From CAMYOC01 sp963704875 (GTDB lineage Bacteria > Pseudomonadota > Gammaproteobacteria > Steroidobacterales > XN24): 64,000 nt of DNA. The position numbers and the translations under genes are program-made. The notes beneath the pieces are model-generated. The model worked only from the letters and a program-made list of their open reading frames with translations. It made no database searches and had not been told where the DNA came from. Location: assembly GCA_963704875.1 (NCBI GenBank), contig CAVPIA010000001.1, forward strand, positions 77,323 to 141,322, given 5' to 3'. This document shows positions 50,867 to 57,405 of this stretch, piece after piece (position 1 is the stretch's first letter; the number at the start of each line of letters is the position of its first letter).

Positions 50867-52654
50867 ATGAGTTCCGCCTACAAGATCATCGATCACACGT
50901 ATGACGTCATTGTGGTCGGGGCCGGCGGCTCCGGGCTGCGCGCAACCATGGGTCTGGCCGAGGCCGGGTTGCGTACTGCATGCATTACCAAGGTATTTCC
51001 CACGCGCAGTCATACCGTTGCGGCACAGGGCGGTATCAGTGCCGCGCTGGGCAATATGGGCGAAGATGACTGGCGCTGGCACATGTACGACACCGTCAAG
51101 GGGTCCGACTGGCTGGGCGATCAGGACGCGATTGAATACATGTGCAAGGAAGCGCCGGATGCGGTGATCGAGCTCGAACACTACGGCGTGCCTTTCTCGC
51201 GCACCGAAGAAGGCCGGATTTACCAGCGTCCGTTTGGCGGCATGACCACCCATTTCGGCGAAGGCACTGCCCAACGCACCTGCGCGGCGGCGGACCGGAC
51301 GGGTCATGCCATGCTGCACACGCTGTATCAGCAGTCGCTCAAGAACGATGCTGAGTTCTTTATCGAGTATTTTGCGCTCGATCTGATCATGGATGCCGAC
51401 GGCGCCTGCCGCGGCGTGATGGCATGGAATCTGGACAGCGGAGAACTGCATCGCTTCCGCGCCAACATGACCATACTCGCGACCGGCGGGTACGGTCGCG
51501 CGTTTTTCTCCTGCACTTCGGCCCACACCTGCACCGGCGATGGCAATGCGATGGTATTGCGTGCCGGTCTGCCGCTGCAGGATATGGAATTCGTGCAGTT
51601 CCATCCGACCGGTATCTATGGCGCAGGGTGTCTGATCACTGAAGGTGTGCGCGGCGAGGGGGGTTACCTGACCAATTCCGAGGGCGAGCGTTTTATGGAA
51701 CGCTATGCGCCCAATGCGAAGGATCTTGCCTCGCGTGATGTCGTCAGCCGGTCAATGACTATCGAGATCCGGGAAGGTCGGGGCGTGGGTGAGCACAATG
51801 ATCACATCCACCTCCATTTGCAGCATCTCGGCCCGGAAGTTATCCACGAAAGGTTGCCCGGCATTGCCGAGACCGCGCGTATTTTTGCCGGTGTGGACGT
51901 GACCAAGGCGCCGATTCCGGTGTTGCCAACCGTGCACTACAACATGGGCGGTATTCCGGCGAACTATCACGGCGAAGTGGTGACCAGGAAAGACGGTGAC
52001 CCGGAGTCCGTCGTCCCGGGCCTGATGGCAGTCGGCGAGGCGGCCTGTGTCTCGGTGCATGGGGCCAACCGTCTAGGCTCAAATTCGCTGCTGGATCTGG
52101 TGGTGTTCGGTCGCGCTGCGGCCAAGCGTTGCGCTGAACTGATCAAGCCGGGGCAGAAGCACGCGCCGTTGCCGGCGGATGCCGGGGACGCGTGCGTGGC
52201 AAGGCTTGATGCCATTCGCCACTCCAGCGGAAACACGCCTACCGCAGAAATCCGGCTGAAGATGCAGCGTACGATGCAGGAGCACGCAGCCGTGTTCCGC
52301 ACCGGCGAGGTGATGCGCGAGGGCATAGATCAATTGCGCAAAGTGCACGCCAGTCTGGCTGATCTGAAAGTCAGCGACCGCTCCATGGTGTTCAATACCG
52401 ATCTGGTCGAGAGCCTTGAACTGGATAACCTGATGAGTCAGGCGCTGGCGACAATATGCTCAGCCGAAAACCGCAAGGAGTCCCGCGGCGCCCATGCACG
52501 GGAGGATTATCCGGATCGCGACGACGTCGACTGGATGAAGCACACCCTGGCCTGGGTAGAAAACGGCGAGGTGAGTCTGGATTCGCGTCCGGTCCACCTG
52601 AATACCCTGACTGACGAAGTCGAAGTCGTGCCGCCCAAGGCGCGGGTCTATTGA
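50867..52654 (+). CDS. sdhA: Succinate dehydrogenase flavoprotein subunit SdhA
   Basis: Oxidises succinate to fumarate with covalently bound FAD. The 595 residues have the dinucleotide motif VVGAGGSGLRATMGLAEAG, the flavinylation segment SHTVAAQGGISAALGN with its His, the active-site HPTGIYGAGCLITEGVRGEG and the C-terminal HGANRLGSNSLLDLVVFG. Two dedicated assembly factors, SdhAF4 before and SdhE after, are encoded in the same island. sdhB follows after 61 bases. Confidence 0.97.
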   Translation: MSSAYKIIDHTYDVIVVGAGGSGLRATMGLAEAGLRTACITKVFPTRSHTVAAQGGISAALGNMGEDDWRWHMYDTVKGSDWLGDQDAIEYMCKEAPDAVIELEHYGVPFSRTEEGRIYQRPFGGMTTHFGEGTAQRTCAAADRTGHAMLHTLYQQSLKNDAEFFIEYFALDLIMDADGACRGVMAWNLDSGELHRFRANMTILATGGYGRAFFSCTSAHTCTGDGNAMVLRAGLPLQDMEFVQFHPTGIYGAGCLITEGVRGEGGYLTNSEGERFMERYAPNAKDLASRDVVSRSMTIEIREGRGVGEHNDHIHLHLQHLGPEVIHERLPGIAETARIFAGVDVTKAPIPVLPTVHYNMGGIPANYHGEVVTRKDGDPESVVPGLMAVGEAACVSVHGANRLGSNSLLDLVVFGRAAAKRCAELIKPGQKHAPLPADAGDACVARLDAIRHSSGNTPTAEIRLKMQRTMQEHAAVFRTGEVMREGIDQLRKVHASLADLKVSDRSMVFNTDLVESLELDNLMSQALATICSAENRKESRGAHAREDYPDRDDVDWMKHTLAWVENGEVSLDSRPVHLNTLTDEVEVVPPKARVY

Positions 52655-52715
52655 TTGCCGGGGCCTTTGATATGCCTCGGTGCCTGACAAAACAATCGGT
52701 AAGAGGATAGCGTGC

Positions 52716-53498
52716 ATGGCTGAGTTTCGACTGCCAGCGAATTCCCGGGTGGGTGAGGGGCGCGAGTTCCGCGCCGAGCCAACGGCCAAGCGGATCAAAC
52801 GCTTTCTCGTCTATCGCTACGATCCGGATAGCGGCGGCAATCCGCGCATGGATACGTATGAAGTGGATATGGACCGTTGCGGGCCGATGGTTCTGGACGC
52901 GCTGATCAAGATCAAGAATGAGATCGATCCGACCCTGACCTTCCGCCGCTCCTGCCGGGAGGGCATCTGTGGTTCCTGCGCGATGAATATCGATGGTACC
53001 AACACGCTGGCCTGCACCATGGCTTCTGATGAGGTGGGCGGCGACGTAAAGATCTACCCGCTGCCGCACATGCCGGTGGTAAAGGATCTGGTCCCGGATC
53101 TGACAAACTTCTATGCGCAATACGCGTCGATCAAGCCATGGCTGCAGAGCCATACACCGGCACCCCCCGATCGCGAGCGTCTGCAGACCAAGGAAGACCA
53201 GGAGAAGATAAACGAACCCGCAGCATGCATTTTGTGCGCCTGTTGCTCAACCAGTTGTCCGAGTTACTGGTGGAACGGCGACCGGTATCTGGGCCCGGCG
53301 GCTTTGCTTGCTGCCTATCGCTGGATTGTGGACAGCCGGGACGAGGCCACCGGTGAACGCCTGGATCATCTGGAGGATCCATTCCGGCTTTATCGCTGTC
53401 ATACCATTATGAACTGCACCCGGACATGTCCAAAAGGCCTGAACCCGGCAAAAGCCATCTCCGAGACGAAGAAGCTGCTGGCCACCCGGCGCCACTGA
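52716..53498 (+). CDS. sdhB: Succinate dehydrogenase iron-sulfur subunit SdhB
   Basis: Carries electrons from FAD to quinone through three clusters. The 260 residues show the [2Fe-2S] ligands in CREGICGSCAMNIDG, the [4Fe-4S] ligands in CILCACCSTSCPSYWW and the [3Fe-4S] ligands in CHTIMNCTRTCPKGLNP. ATG 52716 has GAGGA (52703-52707) 8 bases upstream; an in-frame GTG at 52680 is less likely. sdhE follows after 113 bases. Confidence 0.96.
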   Translation: MAEFRLPANSRVGEGREFRAEPTAKRIKRFLVYRYDPDSGGNPRMDTYEVDMDRCGPMVLDALIKIKNEIDPTLTFRRSCREGICGSCAMNIDGTNTLACTMASDEVGGDVKIYPLPHMPVVKDLVPDLTNFYAQYASIKPWLQSHTPAPPDRERLQTKEDQEKINEPAACILCACCSTSCPSYWWNGDRYLGPAALLAAYRWIVDSRDEATGERLDHLEDPFRLYRCHTIMNCTRTCPKGLNPAKAISETKKLLATRRH

Positions 53499-53611
53499 TA
53501 TCACCCGCATCGCCGATATGGCCGCGAACTTTCCGGTCGTTTGCAACGACAATTCGGGCTGGTGCCCGCCATCAGGGATGCAGCATAGTCACTGCAAGGG
53601 CGGTGCCTGGG

Positions 53612-53854
53612 ATGTATGAATTGTCCCGTCTGAGATGGCGCTGTCGTCGCGGCATGCGTGAACTGGATGCGGTGATGGTCTACTACCTGGATCACCACTA
53701 TGCCGAGGCCAGTGAATCGCACAGAGCGGCTTTTCAGGAATTGGTGGCGAGACAGGACCCTGAAATCCTCGATTTCCTGACCGGTCGCATCGAGCCTGAT
53801 GGTCGAGCGCTGAGTGAGGTCATTGAACAGATTCGAAGCGGATATCGCCCTTGA
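53612..53854 (+). CDS. sdhE: FAD assembly factor SdhE
   Basis: A small cytosolic protein that binds SdhA and promotes covalent attachment of FAD. The 80 residues have the conserved RGMRELD motif (RGxxE) near residue 13, followed by the acidic helix bundle typical of YgfY (DPEILDFLTGRIEPDG). ATG 53612 gives the family length; the open frame upstream is not conserved. It overlaps the ygfX gene by about 40 bases, the same pair as in E. coli. Confidence 0.9.
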   Translation: MYELSRLRWRCRRGMRELDAVMVYYLDHHYAEASESHRAAFQELVARQDPEILDFLTGRIEPDGRALSEVIEQIRSGYRP

Positions 53855-54254
53855 TCTGAGCTCATCGCCTGTTGATCGCGTGGTGATTGCTTTGACGGCA
53901 GCAGGTCTGCTCAACGCAGCGCTGGCCGTCATTGATCCGTGGCTGAAAGGCATGCTGTTACTGCTATGCGTTCTGGCCGCCTGGCGCCAGCGGGTGCGCG
54001 CCAGGCGGCGACCCCGATGTGCTACCTGGACCGTCAGCCGTGGATGGCGGCTGGCGTATCAGCCGGGTGGCGATCAGGCGCCCGCCCGGCTTGAGAACTG
54101 GTATGAGTATCCCGGCCAGGGGCTGGCGCTGATCTGGCGTTGCGCGAGCGGACGCAGGGTTTCTGCAGTCGTGTTTCCGGCCCTCGCCGGCCGGGCTGCG
54201 CATCGCAGACTGAGGGTCCGCCTCAGACTGGTCCCCGACTCAGTGCATGGCTGA
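53814..54254 (+). CDS. YgfX-family membrane protein
   Basis: A 146-residue product with two membrane helices (about 22-60) followed by a basic, Arg/Trp-rich cytoplasmic domain. Position after sdhE and this layout identify YgfX, called CptA or the toxin of a YgfYX pair in E. coli, where toxin activity through MreB and FtsZ was reported; whether that is its real role is disputed. Start uncertain: GTG 53814 is used, TTG 53823 is possible, and both lie inside sdhE. Confidence 0.7.
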   Translation: MRSLNRFEADIALDLSSSPVDRVVIALTAAGLLNAALAVIDPWLKGMLLLLCVLAAWRQRVRARRRPRCATWTVSRGWRLAYQPGGDQAPARLENWYEYPGQGLALIWRCASGRRVSAVVFPALAGRAAHRRLRVRLRLVPDSVHG

Positions 54255-54286
54255 GTCCCCTTGGTCTGCTAGAATCCGGGCGGTTC

Positions 54287-54315
54287 GTCACATAGTTGCC
54301 ATCAAGGCATAGAAT
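54287..54315 (+). promoter_or_regulatory. Candidate sigma-70 promoter upstream of rpoE
   Basis: GTCACA (54287-54292) and TAGAAT (54310-54315) are separated by 17 bp. The -10 matches five of six positions and the -35 four. It would give basal rpoE transcription next to the autoregulated sigma-E promoter. Confidence 0.4.
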
Positions 54316-54320
54316 TAGCA

Positions 54321-54347
54321 GAACTTTCCACGGGCCAGTGGGTCTAT
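54321..54347 (+). promoter_or_regulatory. Sigma-E dependent promoter of the rpoE operon
   Basis: GAACTT (54321-54326), a 16-bp spacer and TCTAT (54343-54347) match the well-known sigma-E/AlgU consensus GAACTT-N16/17-TCTGA. It is placed about 45 bp before the rpoE start codon. It indicates positive autoregulation, as in E. coli rpoE and Pseudomonas algU. Confidence 0.85.
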
Positions 54348-54383
54348 CCCATTGGCGAGCGGGCAGCCGTATTGCCAAAGGGG

Positions 54384-54401
54384 TTTGCCCGTATGGGCAA
54401 A
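54384..54401 (+). promoter_or_regulatory. Hairpin containing the rpoE start codon
   Basis: TTTGCCC (54384-54390) and GGGCAAA (54395-54401) form a perfect 7-bp stem with a GTAT loop. The rpoE ATG (54393-54395) lies in the loop and first stem pair. The Shine-Dalgarno AAGGGG (54378-54383) directly precedes the stem. Its effect on translation is not known. Confidence 0.6.
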
Positions 54402-54968
54402 AAAAACAGCGACCAGGCGTTGGTTGAGCGGGTACAGAAGGGAGACCGATCCGCCTTTGACGTTCTGGTATCGCGTTACCAGCACAAAGTGGTGAAGCTG
54501 GTCATGCGCTATGTGAGAGATCAGTCAGAAGCGCTGGACGTCGCACAGGAGGCTTTTATCAAGGCCTACAGAGCGCTGCCCAGGTTTCGTGGCGACAGCG
54601 CCTTCTATACCTGGCTATACCGGATAACGATCAATACGGCCAAGAATCATCTGGTGGCGGCCAAGCGCAGACCGCTTGATTACAATCTGGATCTGCAGAA
54701 TCCCGAACAATATGAACTCCACGCCCGGCTGAAGGATATCGATACGCCGGAGCGGGTCCTGTTGTCAGAAGAAATTCGTGAGGCAGTCAATCAGGCCATC
54801 GAGGGGCTGCCTGAGGACCTCAGGACCGCAATCATGTTGCGGGAACTCGAGGGCATGAGTTACGAGGAGATCGCCGCCACCATGGAGTGTCCAGTGGGGA
54901 CGGTGAGGTCCAGGATTTTTCGGGCGCGAGATGCCATTGACAAGCGGGTAAGACCGCTGATGGATTGA
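54393..54968 (+). CDS. rpoE: RNA polymerase sigma factor RpoE (sigma-E/AlgU)
   Basis: The extracytoplasmic-function sigma factor for envelope stress. The 191 residues equal the E. coli length. Region 2 includes DVAQEAFIKAYRALPRFRGD and FYTWLYRITINTAKNHLVA; region 4 is LRELEGMSYEEIAATMECP followed by VGTVRSRIFRAR. ATG 54393 has AAGGGG 9 bases upstream; a TTG at 54372 is less likely. A sigma-E promoter precedes it, and rseA, rseB and rseC follow. mucD/degP, found here in Pseudomonas, is absent. Confidence 0.97.
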   Translation: MGKKNSDQALVERVQKGDRSAFDVLVSRYQHKVVKLVMRYVRDQSEALDVAQEAFIKAYRALPRFRGDSAFYTWLYRITINTAKNHLVAAKRRPLDYNLDLQNPEQYELHARLKDIDTPERVLLSEEIREAVNQAIEGLPEDLRTAIMLRELEGMSYEEIAATMECPVGTVRSRIFRARDAIDKRVRPLMD

Positions 54969-54976
54969 GGTTGAAA

Positions 54977-55576
54977 ATGAGTGAAAGAACCGAGGAGCTG
55001 CTGTCAGTCTGGCTGGACGACGAGCTGGATGAAAACGAGAGTGAGCTTGTGGTACGACGTCTGGCGCGACATCAGGAATTGCGCCAGACCGTGGCGCGTT
55101 ATTGCCTGATCGGCGATGCTGTTCGCGGCGAACTGGTCACCCCGCGCGCACTCGAGCTCGGTCATCGGATCAGCGCCGTGCTGGAGCAGGAACCGGCGGT
55201 CAGGTCCGAGACGCCGGCCCGCGTGGCTGGCTGGCGGCGGCCGCTTGCCGGCGCGGCTGTAGCCGCAAGCGTTGCGGTAGCCGCGGTTCTCGGGCTGCGC
55301 TCAACGGATTTTAATTCCGCTGTCGAGATTGCGCCGATTGCCGGAATCGATGAAACCTCGCCGGTGCCAGGGTACTCGGTGCCGGTGCCGTTGACCCGGC
55401 GCGCTGGCGCTCCGGATCGGCTCAGCAGCTACTACCTGAATCATAGCGAGTACGCGACGATGCTTCGCGGGCAGGGTTCGCTGGTACGCATGATCAGCGT
55501 GCCGACGGCGGATACTGATGCGCTTGAACAGGATGTGGATCGGGAGCAGGCGGAGCCAGACGCAGATATCCAATGA
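54977..55576 (+). CDS. rseA: Anti-sigma-E factor RseA/MucA
   Basis: An inner-membrane anti-sigma factor holding RpoE. The cytoplasmic domain (1-85) has the family start ELLSVWLDDELDENESELVV and the segment YCLIGDAVRGE. One membrane helix lies at about 93-110 (GAAVAASVAVAAVLGL). The periplasmic part (to 199) is the site of DegS cleavage and RseB binding. RseP, encoded at 17.3 kb, makes the second cut. ATG 54977 has GAGG 6 bases upstream and lies 8 bases after rpoE. Its stop lies within a 14-bp tandem duplication before rseB. Confidence 0.92.
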   Translation: MSERTEELLSVWLDDELDENESELVVRRLARHQELRQTVARYCLIGDAVRGELVTPRALELGHRISAVLEQEPAVRSETPARVAGWRRPLAGAAVAASVAVAAVLGLRSTDFNSAVEIAPIAGIDETSPVPGYSVPVPLTRRAGAPDRLSSYYLNHSEYATMLRGQGSLVRMISVPTADTDALEQDVDREQAEPDADIQ

Positions 55577-55592
55577 AAGATATCCAATGAAA
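55565..55592 (+). repeat. 14-bp tandem duplication at the rseA/rseB junction
   Basis: GATATCCAATGAAA occurs at 55565-55578 and again at 55579-55592 without change. The first copy holds the rseA stop (55574-55576) overlapping an ATG at 55573. That ATG reads five codons (Met-Lys-Asp-Ile-Gln) to a TGA at 55588-55590, which overlaps the rseB ATG in the second copy. Before the duplication rseA and rseB must have overlapped as ATGA. Confidence 0.9.
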
Positions 55593-56570
55593 CTGAGCTG
55601 CCCCATTCTGTTTGCTGTCTTGCTTTACGCGCCGGCGATGCCGGCGCTAAGTGCAGATGCGGAGGCAAGAGAACTGCTGCAGCGGATGGACCAGGCGGTC
55701 GAATCGCTCAACTACGAGGGCACGTTTGTCCACATCGTGGGCGGCAAGGTCGAGACAATGCACGTCGTGCATAGCGTGCGCGACGGCAAAGTCACTGAGC
55801 GACTGGTGTCACTTGACGGCTCCGGCCGCGAGATTATCCGCGACGACGAGCAGGTGACCTGCATATTTGCCGACCAGCGGTCAGTGCTGGTCGAGCGCCG
55901 TCAGGGCGACAGCCCCTTGCGCTCGGCCTTGCCACGCTACTCTGAAGGCCTGTTTGAATACTATGAGTTCGTGCGCCTGCGTGATGCGACCCGGCTGGGC
56001 CGCAAAGCGGTCAGCTTCGAGATCCGACCCCGGGACAAATATCGCTACGGTTACCGGCTCTGGATGGATCGGGAAACGGGCATGCTGCTCAAGGCCCAAT
56101 TGATTGATATTTACCGTAAGGTCGCAGAGCAGCTGATGTTTGTCAGCATCAACCTGCCGGACACGATTCCTGCTGAGATGTTGAAGCCAACCATATCCAC
56201 CGAGGATTTCACCTGGTATGTGCAGGAAGAGCGCGAGCAAACCGAGCCGGCCCCTTCTGTCACCGCCTGGGTCGCGGGTTCGCTGCCGCCGGGGTTTGAA
56301 TTGACCGCCAACCTGGCAGAAGTAATGGCTGGCGCAGCCGAGGCGACCGACCATCTCGTATACAGCGATGGGATCGCCTCAGTATCGGTATTTATCGAAG
56401 AGCCGGGCCAGGGCTCCGACCAGCTGCAGGGGCAGACCCGGATCGGTGGTGCCAGCGCTTACTCGACAATGGTCGACGGATTTCAGGTGACGGCGATGGG
56501 TGAGGTACCGCCGGTCACGGTGCAGATGATTGCCAATTCGATCTCGGCCGGCAGCGGCCAGCAGCGATGA
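55587..56570 (+). CDS. rseB: Sigma-E regulatory protein RseB/MucB
   Basis: A periplasmic sensor that binds RseA and shields it from DegS until it detects lipopolysaccharide or lipoprotein signals. The 327-residue precursor has a signal peptide (LSCPILFAVLLYAPAMPALS, cleavage near residue 22). It then has a LolA-like lipid-binding domain (ELLQRMDQAVESLNYEGTFV, HVVHSVRDGKVTERLVSLDG) and a smaller C-terminal RseA-binding domain (about 230-320). ATG 55587 is the family start. The stop overlaps rseC by ATGA. Confidence 0.93.
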   Translation: MKLSCPILFAVLLYAPAMPALSADAEARELLQRMDQAVESLNYEGTFVHIVGGKVETMHVVHSVRDGKVTERLVSLDGSGREIIRDDEQVTCIFADQRSVLVERRQGDSPLRSALPRYSEGLFEYYEFVRLRDATRLGRKAVSFEIRPRDKYRYGYRLWMDRETGMLLKAQLIDIYRKVAEQLMFVSINLPDTIPAEMLKPTISTEDFTWYVQEEREQTEPAPSVTAWVAGSLPPGFELTANLAEVMAGAAEATDHLVYSDGIASVSVFIEEPGQGSDQLQGQTRIGGASAYSTMVDGFQVTAMGEVPPVTVQMIANSISAGSGQQR

Positions 56571-57073
56571 TCAGTGAAACGGCAACAGTTTTGCGTGTGA
56601 CAGGGGACACTGCCTGGGTAAGCTGCGCCAGTCAGTCCGGCTGTCAGCGTTGCGCTGAAGGCCGGGGCTGCGGCGGTGGCGTGTTTGGACGGATCCTCGG
56701 AGACCGATTGCGGGAAGTCCGGGTCGATGTTGGCGGACATCCTTTACGCGTCGGTGACCAGGTTGAGATTGGTCTTTCAGAGCTCGACCTTCTGCGCGCC
56801 TCGCTGATGATGTACCTGGTGCCGCTGGTGGGCATGCTGGCGCTGGCAGTTATTGCCGGTTTGACGATTTCGCCGGCGTGGCGCGAACCAGGCGTGGCGA
56901 TTGCCGGTGCGGCCGGCCTGTTTGCGGGTCTGGTTCTGGCCCGGCGTTTTGGTCAGCGCCAGCAAGGTCGGGCCGGATTTGGTCCGCGGGTTGTTCAGAA
57001 GCTGCGACCGATGCCGATGAGTTCCGACCCGCGCAGCCAGCAAGCCTGGCCTGCCGGCGTGGATCCCCGTTAG
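56567..57073 (+). CDS. rseC: RseC/MucC-family positive regulator of sigma-E
   Basis: A 168-residue membrane protein. The N-terminal domain has the family cysteine cluster CASQSGCQRCAEGRGCGGG (about 17-35). Two membrane helices follow at about 80-100 and 106-125. In E. coli RseC has a mild effect on sigma-E and is related to RsxC/SoxR reduction; the mechanism is unclear. The ATG overlaps the rseB stop. A glutaredoxin gene follows after 4 bases, so both redox-type proteins are in the sigma-E operon. Confidence 0.9.
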   Translation: MISETATVLRVTGDTAWVSCASQSGCQRCAEGRGCGGGVFGRILGDRLREVRVDVGGHPLRVGDQVEIGLSELDLLRASLMMYLVPLVGMLALAVIAGLTISPAWREPGVAIAGAAGLFAGLVLARRFGQRQQGRAGFGPRVVQKLRPMPMSSDPRSQQAWPAGVDPR

Positions 57074-57077
57074 GTCC

Positions 57078-57323
57078 GTGAGCAGGCTTTCGCTTACCGT
57101 ATATAGCCGGCGGCAGTGCCATCTTTGCGACCAGATGCTGGCTGAATTGCGCCCGCTGTTGTCGGGGCATGAGGTGGATCTCGACATCGTGGACGTGGAT
57201 ACCCAGGAAGCCCTGCGGCAGCGCTATGGGCATAAGGTGCCGGTTCTGGTCGCCGACGAGGAGGAACTGTGCCATTTTCGGCTGATCCCCGAGCGGGTAC
57301 GCCGCCTGTTGGAGCCTGACTGA
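57078..57323 (+). CDS. Glutaredoxin family protein (DUF836 type)
   Basis: An 81-residue thioredoxin-fold protein. The redox motif CHLC follows the first strand (LTVYSRRQCHLCDQML), and HKVPVLVADEEE contains the cis-proline. This family is often fused to or next to sigma-E operon genes in proteobacteria; its substrates are not known. The start is GTG 57078, 4 bases after rseC. It occupies the place of mucD in Pseudomonas and is the last gene before the lepA promoter. Confidence 0.85.
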   Translation: MSRLSLTVYSRRQCHLCDQMLAELRPLLSGHEVDLDIVDVDTQEALRQRYGHKVPVLVADEEELCHFRLIPERVRRLLEPD

Positions 57324-57340
57324 GACGATTGTGATCGTCT
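57323..57340 (+). repeat. 7-bp inverted repeat after the glutaredoxin gene
   Basis: AGACGAT (57323-57329) and ATCGTCT (57334-57340) with a TGTG loop form a perfect hairpin or an operator-like dyad just upstream of the lepA -35 region. No T-tract follows, so it is not an intrinsic terminator. Confidence 0.5.
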
Positions 57341-57365
57341 GACCAGCGCTACAAACGTATATAAT
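57339..57365 (+). promoter_or_regulatory. Promoter for the lepA-lepB operon
   Basis: A perfect -10 TATAAT (57360-57365) with CTGACC (57339-57344) as the nearest -35 at a short 15-bp spacing. A GC-rich discriminator (GCGCGCC) follows the -10, a feature of growth-rate-controlled promoters. The start of transcription would be near 57372. Confidence 0.55.
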
Positions 57366-57374
57366 GCGCGCCGC

Positions 57375-57394
57375 GCCCCGGTCCGGGGCTTTTT
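57375..57394 (+). terminator. Small intrinsic terminator overlapping the lepA leader
   Basis: GCCCC (57375-57379) and GGGGC (57385-57389) with a 5-nt loop, followed by TTTTT. It can end the rpoE-rse-glutaredoxin transcript. For messages starting at the lepA promoter it would sit at the extreme 5' end, where it is too close to the start to terminate and may instead protect the message. Confidence 0.6.
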
Positions 57395-57405
57395 CGACGC
57401 AACCC

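Noticed and set aside
50393..51604. A 403-codon minus-strand frame opposite sdhC, sdhD and sdhA
   Set aside because: It is the mirror of strongly conserved plus-strand genes, has no recognisable domain or Shine-Dalgarno, and such long shadow frames are common in GC-rich DNA.
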